A stretch of DNA of 64,000 bases, taken from Diphasiastrum complanatum. Taxonomy: Eukaryota > Streptophyta > Lycopodiopsida > Lycopodiales > Lycopodiaceae. The notes below the pieces were generated by a model. The model was not told where the DNA came from and did not search any database. It saw nothing but the letters and a program-made list of their open reading frames with translations. The stretch is taken from contig CM055097.1 in assembly GCA_029204225.1 (NCBI GenBank), positions 57,790,519-57,854,518 on the forward strand, in the 5' to 3' direction. The position numbers were made by a program, and so were the translations under genes. Positions 11,469 to 22,304 of the stretch are shown here, in pieces; the stretch's first letter is position 1; each line of letters begins with the position of its first letter.

Positions 11469-12266
11469 CTAGTCTCCTAATCAAGGACTTGACACAAATG
11501 AAGGTTACTTCTATTGATTTGATTGAAGATCTATCTTATCCCACTTATTAGGGACCTGAAAAGATCAGTGATAGACTTCCTATAAAGATCTAAGAATGAT
11601 CTCTAACAAAATCAAATCATAGAATATTAGAAACAATGCACTTGCTTGATTGAAGTAGACAATACTAGTAGAATTGCCCCTCTTTCTATAAAGAATATTA
11701 AAGCTTCCAAATGATCTGATCAAGAGTGAATTTCAGCAACCTAATATACTTCCAAAATCACTTGTAAAAGATCTAAATGGAACTTAATGAGGATGCAACA
11801 CAATCTACTATCCAATCACAAGCAAAAAATGATCAAAATTGATGAAAAATTGATCTAATTTGGTGCATAAGTCAAGCAATGGTTAGACTGAACCTAAATC
11901 ACTTTAGGAGGTGTCTACTACACCTTAGAACAGCCTTGAAGAGTCCTCAAAACTCTGATCTTCCCTCTCCTTGAATGCTAGAAAGCCTCCTCTATGAAAT
12001 CACCTCCAAAACTCGCTTAGAAATCAATGCTTGGAGCAAGCAAAACTTGCTATCTTGGTAATGTGAATTGAATTCAACTTTGCCTCTGGTTTTAGACACC
12101 TAAACACCTGCAAATGAAGTCACACAACACCAATCTCCAATGTATTTGACTCACTTTGAGTTCTAGAATCAATACTAGATGCTAAGATCCAATCTACACA
12201 AGATTTAGATCAAAAATTGTGATCAAATTGAATGAAAACCAAGGATTTACCTCATTTCAGCCTTTA

Positions 12267-12278
12267 GGCTCTGATACC
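12267..12278 (-). other. primer binding site of A2
   Basis: GGCTCTGATACC on the + strand is the complement of GGTATCAGAGCC. One base (T12279, where the full site predicts A) separates it from the LTR at 12280. The leader lies at about 11469-12266. Confidence 0.88.
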
Positions 12279-12279
12279 T

Positions 12280-12961
12280 TGTTAAAATTACAGCAAATAA
12301 GGATCCTAAAACACTTGAAATGATGAGGGAAACAATAGATTATGATTTCATAAGATTAGCACAAGTTGAACCATCAAAATCCATCAAAAATCTATGCTTG
12401 AACCTCACTAAATGGCCCAAATCCTTGAAGAAGGCTTCACACGTGTGAAAGTACGGCCTCCCACAGTCTGAGTACTGTACACCAGACCTACATTCAATCC
12501 TATAATCATTAGTAATCACAAGTACTCAAACAATTATGAACATAGAGAGCAATTGCACCATTATGAGAGAAAAAACATGAAATTGCTTGATTGATTTTGG
12601 TGAGATATCATCACCTATATATACATGATCCATCACGGTTTTGGGCAGGTATGAGTAGCCCTAAACCTATCCCTAATGCTAATTTTGGTGGATCTTTCAT
12701 CCCTACCAAGTTAGGGTTGGAATCTTGGAGATCCCTCAACAATGCAAAAATTACCAAAAATAGCTCCTATTTTTTCTCCCTTGTATCTAAGCATAATTTG
12801 GACTCATTCCAAAGGTTCTAACACTTAGGTCTACTTGAGAACATCCTTATGAATGGAATCCTATGCTATTTGGCACGTGTGACAAGCCACATCATGACCA
12901 TCTAACTATTTACAAGTCATATGACCAAAACTAGTCAAGCTAGAATTGTGAATTTTTAACA
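12280..12961 (-). repeat. 5' LTR of A2 (682 bp)
   Basis: It matches 8536-9217 with about five differences by eye. Its inner end reads TGTTAAAATTAC where the other LTR has TGTAAAAATTAC. Confidence 0.96.
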
Positions 12962-13235
12962 ATATTTAACTAAGAGTTAAGATTACTCTAGTTTAACATG
13001 TCTTTCCATATCTAGCCGTTTCGTGTGGATGACCTAGTAAAGGTTATCCAAGGCAATGTCTTTCCTTTTAAAGGTCTTGCCCTTGATTACAAGGCAAGTA
13101 CTTAGGAGATATATTCTCAAAAAATGACTTAGGCCTCTTCATGATTTATAGTTATCCGGATCATGTCTTTATTTTCGAGTATATCATGCCATATTTATGT
13201 TGATATTCAATATTTAACAATTTCATGGCATCACA

Positions 13236-13248
13236 TATCCCCTTCCTC
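13236..13248 (-). other. polypurine tract of T1
   Basis: On the minus strand this reads GAGGAAGGGGATA directly before the LTR start TGTGATGCC. The same tract precedes the T2 LTR at 36188. Confidence 0.8.
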
Positions 13249-13376
13249 AAATGTGAAATGTCCTCGTGAATATATCATCTTCATTTCGAGGACTATTCGC
13301 GAAACATTCTTGTTCTTCAGATGTTCGTTAAGATGAAAAGTTATTTCTTCGTATGATGCTTCCTTTAGATATTTCT

Positions 13377-16227
13377 TCATCTCAGAGAATATGTGTCTTT
13401 GGTGTTTTCTTTGATTGAATAGGCTGTTTTGATTTGATCTTTGAATTGCTGATAAGAACTGGAATCAAACTTCAAAACACCTTCAAACTTCAAAGATTTG
13501 GATTCAGCATTACATATAGAAACATCACCATGACAAAGACACGAATGATTCGATTCTTCCTGTAATTTTTGAACAAACTCCAAGTTTTGTTGAGCCTCAA
13601 TCAACAGCAAGTCTTCTTTTAATTTCATGTATCGGCCAACTGTTAAGTTGCTGAATTCTTCTAGCTTAACCGGGAGCAATGTTCCATCGAATAGCTCCTG
13701 AGTTAATTTTGTATCTTCATCTGAATCACTACGGAGGGTGATTTCTTTACAATAACGAGCTAAAAATATAATAAAAGAGCTTTTAACATGAAGATTTTGA
13801 ATGAAAAACAATGTCTTTGCCGCGAAAGTTCCAAACTGCCAAAAAGAATATATATAGAACTGCTTGTAACGGAATGACTTCCTTCTGTCTTGCAGATTAT
13901 GTCGAATCTCCACAAAATATTCTGCAAGGTTTCGCTCCCAATCCACATAAAGACTGAAGAGTTTAGGATAGCCACATTTACATTTATCAGCAAACCTGCA
14001 TCGTCGAACGCGCCTAGATCCGCAACAACTTGAGGTTTGTACAACTGAAACTGCGAGTTTCGCTTCCAAAAATGTCGCTTATTGTCTTCGTTCCTCAAAA
14101 ACTGAAATTCTTTGATTCGAATATATTCAAGAGCATACATAGCCGAAGAGCCTATGTATAACTCTGCTGATTCAAAAGGTACAACCTGGAATTTCCCTTG
14201 GATTATGCCCTAGCAGAGACATCCTTTCTGCTCAATAGAGTCTGGGCCCATAACCAGAGAAAATCGTCCTTGTCCCAAGGTCGCTTCCACTCATCGAAGG
14301 CAATGCCTACTGTGCCTGGTAGCATCTTGTAATCCACATGCCATTGCAATTCAATATTAAATGCATGTGGACACCATTTTTAGAAGTATTCAGCAAATGC
14401 ACGGAATCTATCAAGTATATACCTTCGACTGATTACGACATGTTCGTTTCGGTTATGTAGATGCAGTTGCAAAATCCTGAGTTTGCAACTCAACAGCCAG
14501 CTTCTGATTGTCCAATTGTTGCTTGATATCTGACAGCTCCTGTGCAAGCTTGTCAATCTTCGTGACTACCCCCAAATATTCAGGATGGTCTGAGGCTCCG
14601 GAGCAAGCAGACACAACTTGAAGTTGTCGTGTGAGGTCATCAATGCGGAGCAGGGCCTAAAGGTATTCTTCGTGTGAATCGGGCCCGCTGCAAGATGGGG
14701 TGGCTTCACTCGAGAGCTCCTTCAGCACATCCAACTCTTCCTCGACAAGTGTCTTTGCATCCTCTAGCGGTTGCAAGAACTCGACTCGAAAATAAATGAG
14801 CATCTGGCCTTGGAGTTGGTTCAGCTTTACCTGCTGCTCCTGTTTGTTCAGTGCATGTAGAAATTTTACCAGTTGAAACATATCATGTTTGGGTCTTGAC
14901 TCGGACACAAACCCAACACCAAGCCCCTACAATTGTGTTGATTTGCAACCAAAAGTTGTTGCTTCAAAGTGAGTCTGAAAATTGTCAGACTTGGCCTCAA
15001 ATGCCTTATTTGTCTTCTTCAAAGAATCAACTTCATTTATTAGAGTCTGAAGCTGTGTTTCGAGAGAACGATTTTGTTCAATCAATTTCGAGTTGTCTGA
15101 TTCAAGCGAATCGATCTTCTCGTAGGACTCCTTTAGAGAGTCTTGGCATCTTTTCTCTAAGTTCACAAACTCCATGGTGATCTTTTGGTGGTACTTGTCC
15201 AATTCATAGATTTCAGCCACTAAATTCTCGGCTTTCTCTGTCATGGTTCGAAACCACTGGGGCTGGTTGTCTGGTTCATTTTCATCTTCAGTAGGTGCCC
15301 CAATGTCGCCTTCAGCAGCTGTTCGAGCCTTTTTAGATGTGTCGGATTGAGTTGTATCATCATCCGAAGTAGATGCACTCTGCTGCTTCTGAGATGTGGA
15401 AGTAGATGCTGGCTTTGAAGAATCAGCAGCAGCAGCAGCTCCATCTGTATCCATAGAACTAGTATCAACTGCAACTTGTTGTGAAGGTGCAGTATCTATC
15501 TCCATAGCAACTACTACTTTGACCGCTGCTGCAACATCTGATGTAACCAGAATAGGCACGATCAGGAGGCTGGAAAGATCAATTGGCTTTGGAGCCAACA
15601 ACCTGCCCGTCAGCATGGTTTGTTCTTGCCCAGTCAGAATTTCAAAATGAGCACACAATCAAGAAACATGTGTCGACTCCAGAAAACTTTTGGTATTTGA
15701 TCCACCACAAAAAAGCCTTGTATGTAATAAGACCGGGCAAACTGGATTACCCGCTAATGCGTCCAATATATAACCAAAATTTTGGACTGAAATTGTCGCA
15801 TCCGCATCTGTCAAAATTATTGCTTGATTGGCATATTTACAGAACAGTTTGAATGTCATATCTCTGATCATTGAGATTTTGTATCCCTTCGTGGGTATGA
15901 AACAATTGCTCAACAAATGTGCCGCTTCATCCACTGAGTCTTTGTTTGTCAAAAAATCTTCCCATCCAATGGTAATTTGAGGGCTGTGCAGAATAGGTCT
16001 TCAGTAATGGTGAAAAATTTTCCTTGCACATGTACTTTGAAGTCTACCTCAGAGATGGAGTGGATGGAGTTCACAAATTCAGTACTAACTTCAGATAAGA
16101 TTATTGAGGGGTCCACTTTCAGATCACCCAACCTACATCGATCCAAATAGGACTAGATGGATGCAAGTCAGATTCCTGTGCGTGCTTTCCACATGATAGT
16201 AGAGCTAGAGCTCGATCTAGAAGCCAT
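13377..16227 (-). pseudogene. T1 accessory coding region (domain + coiled coil), broken
   Basis: This long coding region lies between integrase and the 3' LTR in the sense of the element. A likely start is ATG 16227 (MASRSSSSS). The N-terminal part (DLKVDPSIILSE, then a VHVQGKFFTI stretch) resembles the 'putative plant transposon protein' domain seen in Tat-type elements; this is from memory and moderate. Next come a Ser/Thr/Ala/Asp-rich linker (about 15500-15300), a heptad-like coiled coil (YEKIDSLESDNSKLIEQN) and a C-terminal domain with Trp- and aromatic-rich motifs. Several frameshifts and stops break it, including one near 15950 and a TGA at 15659-15661. A second copy of the C-terminal half is in T2, which supports a real protein. 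Its role is unknown. Confidence 0.7.
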
Positions 16228-16609
16228 TACGTTGAATGATTGACGACAGCTCCGCAGATCGCAATAGGACGTACAAGATCGCTTTGATCGTAGAGAGAGT
16301 GAGCGCAGGAAAGCATGTAATCGTAGGAAGAAAGTGTTAGGAAGAAAAATGGAAAATAATGATGATAAGGAGTAGCGGCGTGAAGAGGGTGATGACATGG
16401 CATGGTGACATGACATCTATCATTTCCATTTATGGAGGACGTGCATGGCTCAGAGTTTCAAACTATGATTTGATAGATCGATCGTAATGGCGAAAGACCG
16501 TTTGTGAAAAGAAAAGAAATAAATAAATAAGAAACAATATCCGTTTTAATATGTGATCGTACACACATGTGAATAATGTTCGCGTGGCCATCATCTTTAA
16601 TGGATGAAT

Positions 16610-17120
16610 ACAAAAAGTAGGTCGAGAGATTTTCAAAAAGATTTTCAAAAATATGTTAAAAAGATTCGTGAAACCTTCTCGTGAGATCCTAGAAAATGAT
16701 ACAGAAACTCACAAAAAAAATTTCGAAAATTTTGGTAAGATACTAGAATTTTTTTTGAAATATTCTCGAAAAATGAAAAATTATAACAATCTCCAAAACG
16801 AAAGCTAGAAAACTTCTCAAAAAATTGGAGAAAGATGCTAGAAAAGATTCTAGAAAGTTTTGCGAAAATTAAAGCAAAGTGTACAATTTGAGTGTCCCGA
16901 AAAAAACTCGAAAAGATTCTTGTAAATTTTAAAGAATGATTTTGGATGAGTAAGAGAAGTCTAGAAATTTTTTTGAAAATTTCTCAAAAACACTTTGAAA
17001 AGTGTTGGACGGTGGTAGAAAATTTCTAGAAAAGATAAAAGAAAAGTCGCGAAAAATATTAGAAAAGATAAAAGAAAATTTGCGATAAATTCCAGAAAAA
17101 TACTAGAAAAGAATAAGAAT
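16610..17120. repeat. degenerate AT-rich repeats between T1 IN and accessory region
   Basis: Loosely repeated A-rich units of about 15-20 bases, such as TCTAGAAAAGAT and CTAGAAAATTTC, fill about 500 bp. No clean period could be read. They separate integrase from the accessory region. The upstream 16228-16609 shows no clear gene. Confidence 0.6.
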
Positions 17121-17159
17121 AAATTTTTTTTTGGTCAAATATAGTAATTCTTTAGTCTG

Positions 17160-18240
17160 GACCCATTAATATGTGTAGGTAACAGTTCACTTTCAAGTGA
17201 TTGAAGTTGTACAGAACCATTGTCAAACACCTCTATGACTTTATAAGGTCCAAGCCATCTCATATGGGGTTTTTGGAGAACTTTTGATGTCGATTGTCAT
17301 AAATCAACGCAAAGTCCTCAGCTTTAAGATCACATTTTCTGATACGACTATCATACTTCTTCTTCCTTTGTTCCTGGATTTCCTCTATTAATTTATGTGA
17401 ATTCGTACGAGCTTCAACTAGTTCTTCAATATTGGTCAACCTTTCGTCAATACAGTCTTCATCTGTTCGTTGAGCTTGAATACAAAAAGTTTTCACCTTA
17501 AATTCAATAGACAAAATAGGATGCATACCATACGTAAAAAAATATGGTGTCTGTTTCGTCGTAATTTTTTTTGTGTTACGATAAGCCCAGAAAACTGATG
17601 GTAGTTTCTGATCCCAATCCATTGCATGTGCAATAGTAATTTTGTTCAGGATCTTACATAAAATTCCATTAGCTCTTTCTGTCAACCCGTTTGCTTTTGG
17701 ATTATACGGTGTAGTTTTTCTATGTTTGATCAGAAAATATGTTGTCAGCAACCGTATAGTGTCATTTAAAAATGTGTACCTCAGTCACTTACTAGTTCAA
17801 GTGGACAACCATATCTTGTGATTATACTTTTGAATAAGAATGTCGTGACAGTTTTCGCATCATTTTGTTTCGTCACTTCTGCTTCAACATTCTTCATAGC
17901 ATAATCCGTTGCAACTAGGATATAACAACATTTAGTATGTCGGGTCACAGGTTTGATTGGACCGACAAAGTCAATCCCCCACTTCTCAAATGGTGCAAGA
18001 GACAGGATTGATGTCAACGGCCAATTCATTGTTTTGGTAGGCTTACCAGATCTTTGGCATGGATCGCACAAACGAATAAAATTTGATACATCCTTGAACA
18101 TTGTTGGCCACCAATACTTGGCAGTCAGTATCTTATTAACTGTATTTTTTAAGGCAAAGTGTTTGCCAACATTTTCTGAATGTAAGGCTTGAACAACCTT
18201 TTTAATATCTACTGTTTCGAGACATCTTCATAGCTGATGA
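17160..18240 (-). pseudogene. T1 integrase (gypsy)
   Basis: The minus strand shows an HHCC zinc-binding region (ALHSENVGKHF, then YWWPTMFKD and LCDPCQRSGK), then the catalytic core with GIDFVGP, LVSD and NGLTERANG, giving the D, D and E expected of a DDE integrase. A TGA follows LVSD at about 17783, where relatives have an amino acid before GTHF, so the core is cut after its second Asp. A tail like FDNGSVQLQ with an NGSR-like motif follows, typical of Tat elements. No chromodomain is visible. Other stops interrupt the HHCC part and the tail. Confidence 0.88.
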
Positions 18241-18524
18241 TCAGCACCAAGCTTGTACAGAACATTGTTAATAATCGTATAAGGTGCTACCTTATATTGA
18301 AAAACTGTCTTTTGCTCCAAATCATAACCATGCGGATATATCTAATCTTTGAGATAAGTAATGATATCAGAATATAACAAATTGGTGGAAAAAATTTCAA
18401 ATAGATGTTCGTCTGGAAAATCATCATTAATTGGCTCTTCAATTTTTCCAGTGCTGAGTCGCGATAGATAATCAGCATTTGTATGATACTTTCCTTGGCA
18501 AAGTTCTACTTGATAAGTGAATTC

Positions 18525-20091
18525 CTATAGAAGTAGAACCCATCGAGCAATTCGTCCGGATAGATCTGGTTTATTTACAAGATACTTAAGAGCATAGTGA
18601 TCAACATAAAAAATAAATGTATGTCCCAGCAAATAATGCCGAAATTTCTTAACAGAAAAAATCATGTCAAGTACTTCCCTTTCTATAGCCAAATAATTCT
18701 TCTCTGAGGTACTGAGCTGTCGACTCGCATAGTAAATGGGATGATCTTTTTTTTTGTCATCCTTCTGGCTCATACGGACGCCAATAGCAAATGCAGAAAC
18801 ATCAACATAACTATGAAATAAAATAGCCCAGTTGGGTGGTCTCAGAATAGGAGCATTGATCAATCTTTGCTTAAGTTCTTCGAATGCTTTCTGCTATTCA
18901 TTCATCCACAGGTATTCCACTTGTTTCTTGAGTAGATGAGTAAGAGAGGCAGCAATAGAAGCATGATTTTGAATAAATTTCCGGTAATAGCCGACATGTC
19001 CTAAGAAAGCTCTTAGTTCACATAGATTAGTTGGTATCTGGAGATTCTTTATAAGCTCGACTTTATCTTTGTTGACTTCTATTCCTCTGTCTGATATCCT
19101 ATGTCCGAGTAATATTCCTTCTTTCATACCGAAAAAGCATTTTAACAAGTATCTTGACACCGTTGTAATGTTAATTTCAGCTTCTGTAGGTGTGTCTTGA
19201 TATCACTATATACACAAAAATCATCAATAAATATTTCCAGAAAGGTTCTTAGGAAGGCAACGAAAATTAACATCATGATTCGCTGAAAAGTAGCTGGTGC
19301 GTTACAAAGACCAAAGGGCATTTTGTTGTAGGCATAAGTGCCCCAATCTGTAGTGAATGTGGTCTTTGAACGATCCTCCTTTCGCACTCCAACCTGATTA
19401 GAATTTATCGCGAAACCTAATCTAAGATGGAATCAGTGAAGGGCAAAGGATGATGGTCCTTCCTTGTGGAAGCATTGAGTTTGCAGAAATCCTGGCATAT
19501 TCATATTTTGCCAGTCTTCTTCTTTGGGATGACAATCCATTCACTGCTTAAGACGGGATAGATAATACCTGCCTTAAGGTGCTTGTTGAGTTCGTCCTTA
19601 ACCATGAGGGAGTACTTAAGATTGAGACGATATTGTTTCTGTCGTACATGTATAGGATCCTCCTTAAGATCAATACGGTGCTCTCCAAATTCTATAGGTA
19701 TACCTTTCAAATCGTTGAGCAACCAGCCAAAAACATCTTGATACTCCTTCAATAATTTAATGAATTCCGCCAACTCCGATTCTCCAAGTGACTTTGAAAT
19801 ATGCGCAAATCTGTCAGGTGCAAGTTCAATTAGTTCAGTAGAATCCGGTAATATGATACCTTCTGTCATACTGGCCTTGGTATGGCCATGAATTTCATGC
19901 ATGGTTAGCTCAATAGATGTATTATTGTTGTCAACCTGGTTCTTGTTACCAAATTCGTGTTCAAATTCATCACTCGAATCATCAGACTCTTTCACAACTT
20001 CAATTTCTTCAATCGAAACATCCGCTTCAACGTTGCAGGCATCGAAGAATTCTTCTTCGTCAGCATTCTCATAACATTCAAAGTACTGCAC
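18525..20091 (-). pseudogene. T1 reverse transcriptase and RNase H (gypsy)
   Basis: Gypsy RT begins with an acidic linker, then EYQDVFGWLLNDLKGIP and the fingers region AGIIYPV...IPKKKTGKI (to 19501). A gap with a frameshift leads to GTYAYNKMPFGLCNAPATF and the palm motif FIDDF (19387-19142). The thumb/connection (LGHRISDRGIEV, LRAFLGHVGYYRKF) and a gypsy RNase H (SYVDVSAFAIGV, YASRQLSTSEKNY) follow. The parts lie in different frames, so at least three breaks separate them. Both palm aspartates are present. The order supports assignment to Ty3/gypsy. Confidence 0.92.
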
Positions 20092-20229
20092 TCCGATGTC
20101 AGATGCATCGAAAAAAATATTTAATGCATAAGAAAATTTTTATGAGGTAAAATTGGTGTTAAACAAAGGAGTTTCACCTTCATATTTGTCATGACTTCAG
20201 GTGATTATTTGTTCTTTTGGCTTACCTCG

Positions 20230-20566
20230 ATTATTGGTCTCACCAGTCTGAAATCTCAGCTGTCTGGATTTCTAATGAACACTTGCGTTTGATTGATAAA
20301 GTCAAGGCCGTCCAATCAGCACAGAACAGGATAACAAACCGAGTGGTTTGATAACAATGAAATTCATTGTGAATGGCTTGGCTTGAATGTAGACAGTGAC
20401 ATCCTTCAGTTCTCCAACAGGTTTTCATCGCGTCAAATCAGCTAACTTTATGTTTTGTTGTGTTGGTTGAATGTCAGTCGGCCCCAAAACATGAGCTGTG
20501 TCTTCTGTTATTATGTTTACACTGACAAAGAGAGTTTTTTCTTCTTTTTAGGGACAAAAAGACCTT
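20230..20566 (-). pseudogene. T1 protease region (decayed)
   Basis: Between the gag linker and RT, the minus strand reads VYIQAKPFTMNFIVIK and SVLIGRPW, which fits the C-terminal half of a gypsy aspartic protease ending before RT. The DTG active-site triplet is not seen, and stops are present (one near 20426). Position in the gag-pol order is the main support. Confidence 0.55.
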
Positions 20567-21520
20567 TCAGTTGCTTTCTGTAATAAGTGTTATCTGCCAA
20601 AAGCTATTCAAAAGTGATGTCGGATGAAGAGATCCAATATCAGTCACGCTGTCATAGTCCTTCGTCTTCGATTTTGAGATTGGCTTGTCAATAAGAGCAC
20701 TAGACAATTTAGTCTTCGTGATTTCTTCGTCCCCTTCCTCGAAAGTGACCACCTTCTCTTCAGCAGCTGATTGAAGTCTAGTGTTGATAATTTCCTTCGC
20801 TTCTGCTGAGATATCTTTTGCAAATAACTTTGCAGCATCACGGTCATAGTCCGGGTCATTTTTAAGATCTTCTTTAGTCGTAGACTTGTTCGTCATCTTG
20901 CTAGAAGATTTCTTTTTCGAGGATTCTCTACGCTTCGTTGAAGATTTCTGTTCAGGTTTCAAGGAGCCTTTGCTTCTCGTTGTGACTTTGAAAATCTTCT
21001 CCACGTCACTTGGCCAGGATTGGTCTTTTGTCTTTGCCAATTTTCCTTCAATAACGTCAATTCTCTGCACAACAACATTAGTCGAAGCTTTCACTTTCGT
21101 GTCTGCAGCAGCTGGTGTTGCTACATACTAATATTTGGGTCGCGGCTTCTACGGTTGAGGGCAGTCAGGATACTTGTGGCCAGGCTCTCTAAAATTCGAG
21201 CATAATGGTAAATAACCAATCGGCTTTCGTGGTGGAGGACAGTCAGGAGAAAAATGTCCTGGCTCAAGACAGTTGTAACAGTTACCCAAAACTAGTTTAG
21301 TCGCGGTTTGAGACTTCGCTGGTCCAACAAATTCAGGAGGATTATGTCTTCTTGGTGCAAACTTGGGTTTGTCCTGCTAGGCTGATGTTGCAATACCCTG
21401 AACATAGTTAGTAGTCACATCATTCTGAAAAATAAAAAGTACGTCCTGGACAGGATCTTCAATATATTTGACATTCACAGTGGTGCAGTCTTCCTTAGTC
21501 TCAGTTACTTGAAATCCTAA
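20567..21520 (-). pseudogene. T1 gag C-terminal part with tandem zinc knuckles
   Basis: The minus strand reads KYIEDPVQDVLFIF and then two zinc knuckles near 21290-21160: CYNCLEPGHFSPDC (complete CX2CX4HX4C) and a second, degraded one (REPGHKYPDC, second Cys replaced). A Lys/Ser-rich linker of about 175 residues follows (21094-20567: SSTKRRESSKKKSSSKMTNK, then acidic repeats). At least three stops interrupt it (TAG near 21380 and 21158, another near 21130). The gag N-terminus is not on this strand; a gag-like ORF on the opposite strand lies just beyond (21532). Confidence 0.72.
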
Positions 21521-21531
21521 TTAGCTTCGGT

Positions 21532-22236
21532 ATGGAGGAACCTGCTGCACATTCCACTTCTATCTCAAAAATTAAGTACAATTATTTTAAAGGGACTTCT
21601 TCCGATGATGCAGATAGGTATGTCTCGCAATTCGAGTCAATCGCTAATGCAAATAACGAAGGAACTAACGTAGATAAACTATGAATCTTTCCTAGTCTAC
21701 TAAGAAATGGTTTTTGGCTAGTTTACCACCAAAGATTGATTGGTATTGCAAACAAGGGGACCTTAGCAGCAGTAATAGCTAGTGCAGGAAATTTTGAGAC
21801 CTCGAAACTAGCACGAAAGAGACGATCAACTAAAAGATCTCGAAAGTCTAAAACTAATTCTAATGATAGCGATGATGATTCAGAGTCTTACTCAAGTACC
21901 AGTTCTGCAAGCTTGGAGTCTGAAAGTAGCGATTCATCAGAATCAGAAGCTGATAAAGGAGAAAGAAAGAATAAACGACGAACCAAACGAAAGGACGACA
22001 CAAAAGTTGTCGAGGATAAGTTGTCAACTTCTAAAGTTGAAAAGCTTTGAAAGTGTAATATGGTTGACCTTAATAAAAAGTTTAATGATTTGAAAGTGCA
22101 GATCTCTGAAGTTGCAGACAAAAGACCAAAAGCGTCTTCTTCCAACTCAGGAATGTGGTGTATGAAATGCGGAACTTCTGGACACACTAGCTTACAGTAT
22201 CATTCTAATCTGGATTCTCTATCTGACATACACTAG
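21532..22236 (+). pseudogene. gag-like ORF in antisense to T1
   Basis: One + strand frame of 235 codons runs from ATG 21532 to TAG 22234, with two in-frame TGA codons (21682, 22048). It begins MEEPAAHSTSISK, has a retrotransposon gag-like stretch (DDADRYVSQFESIANA, then IFPSLL), a Ser/Asp/Glu-rich and Lys/Arg-rich middle, and a near-zinc knuckle MWCMKCGTSGHTS with the last Cys replaced by Tyr. This is what should follow the T1 primer site, but it points the opposite way from T1 pol. An inversion inside T1 would explain it; an unrelated gag insertion is the alternative. Confidence 0.65.
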
Positions 22237-22281
22237 AGATGGAGATGGATGTGTCAGATTTCTTATAACTTTCCTAAACTA

Positions 22282-22299
22282 TCCCCGGCAACGACGCCA
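22282..22299 (-). other. primer binding site of T1 (tRNA-Asp-like)
   Basis: The minus strand reads TGGCGTCGTTGCCGGGGA, five bases after the LTR end. It resembles the tRNA-Asp-type site TGGCGCCGTTGCCGGGGA used by Tat and Athila gypsy elements, with one difference. Confidence 0.85.
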
Positions 22300-22304
22300 A
22301 AAAT

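Larger units (their letters stand above)
8536..12961 (-). mobile_element. copia retrotransposon A2, internal deletion derivative
   Basis: It has 682-bp LTRs (8536-9217 and 12280-12961) and the 5-bp duplication ATATT (8531-8535 and 12962-12966). Ends, primer site and polypurine tract match A1 in inverted orientation. The interior is 3,062 bp, against 4,792 bp in A1. The missing 1,732 bp (A1 3205-4936) cover most of integrase and most of RT, and the junction lies near 10044. By eye the LTRs differ at about five positions. Without integrase and RT it can only move with proteins supplied by another copy. Confidence 0.97.
8185..13235 (-). repeat. 3' LTR remnant of T1, split by A2
   Basis: The pieces 8185-8535 and 12967-13235 match 22953-23574 of the complete LTR in the same orientation. 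In element sense the first ~616 bp are present and the rest is missing. The break at 8185 joins gag sequence of B0. The site into which A2 inserted reads GGTATATTTAACTAAG, as in the uninterrupted 5' LTR near 23299-23314. Confidence 0.88.
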
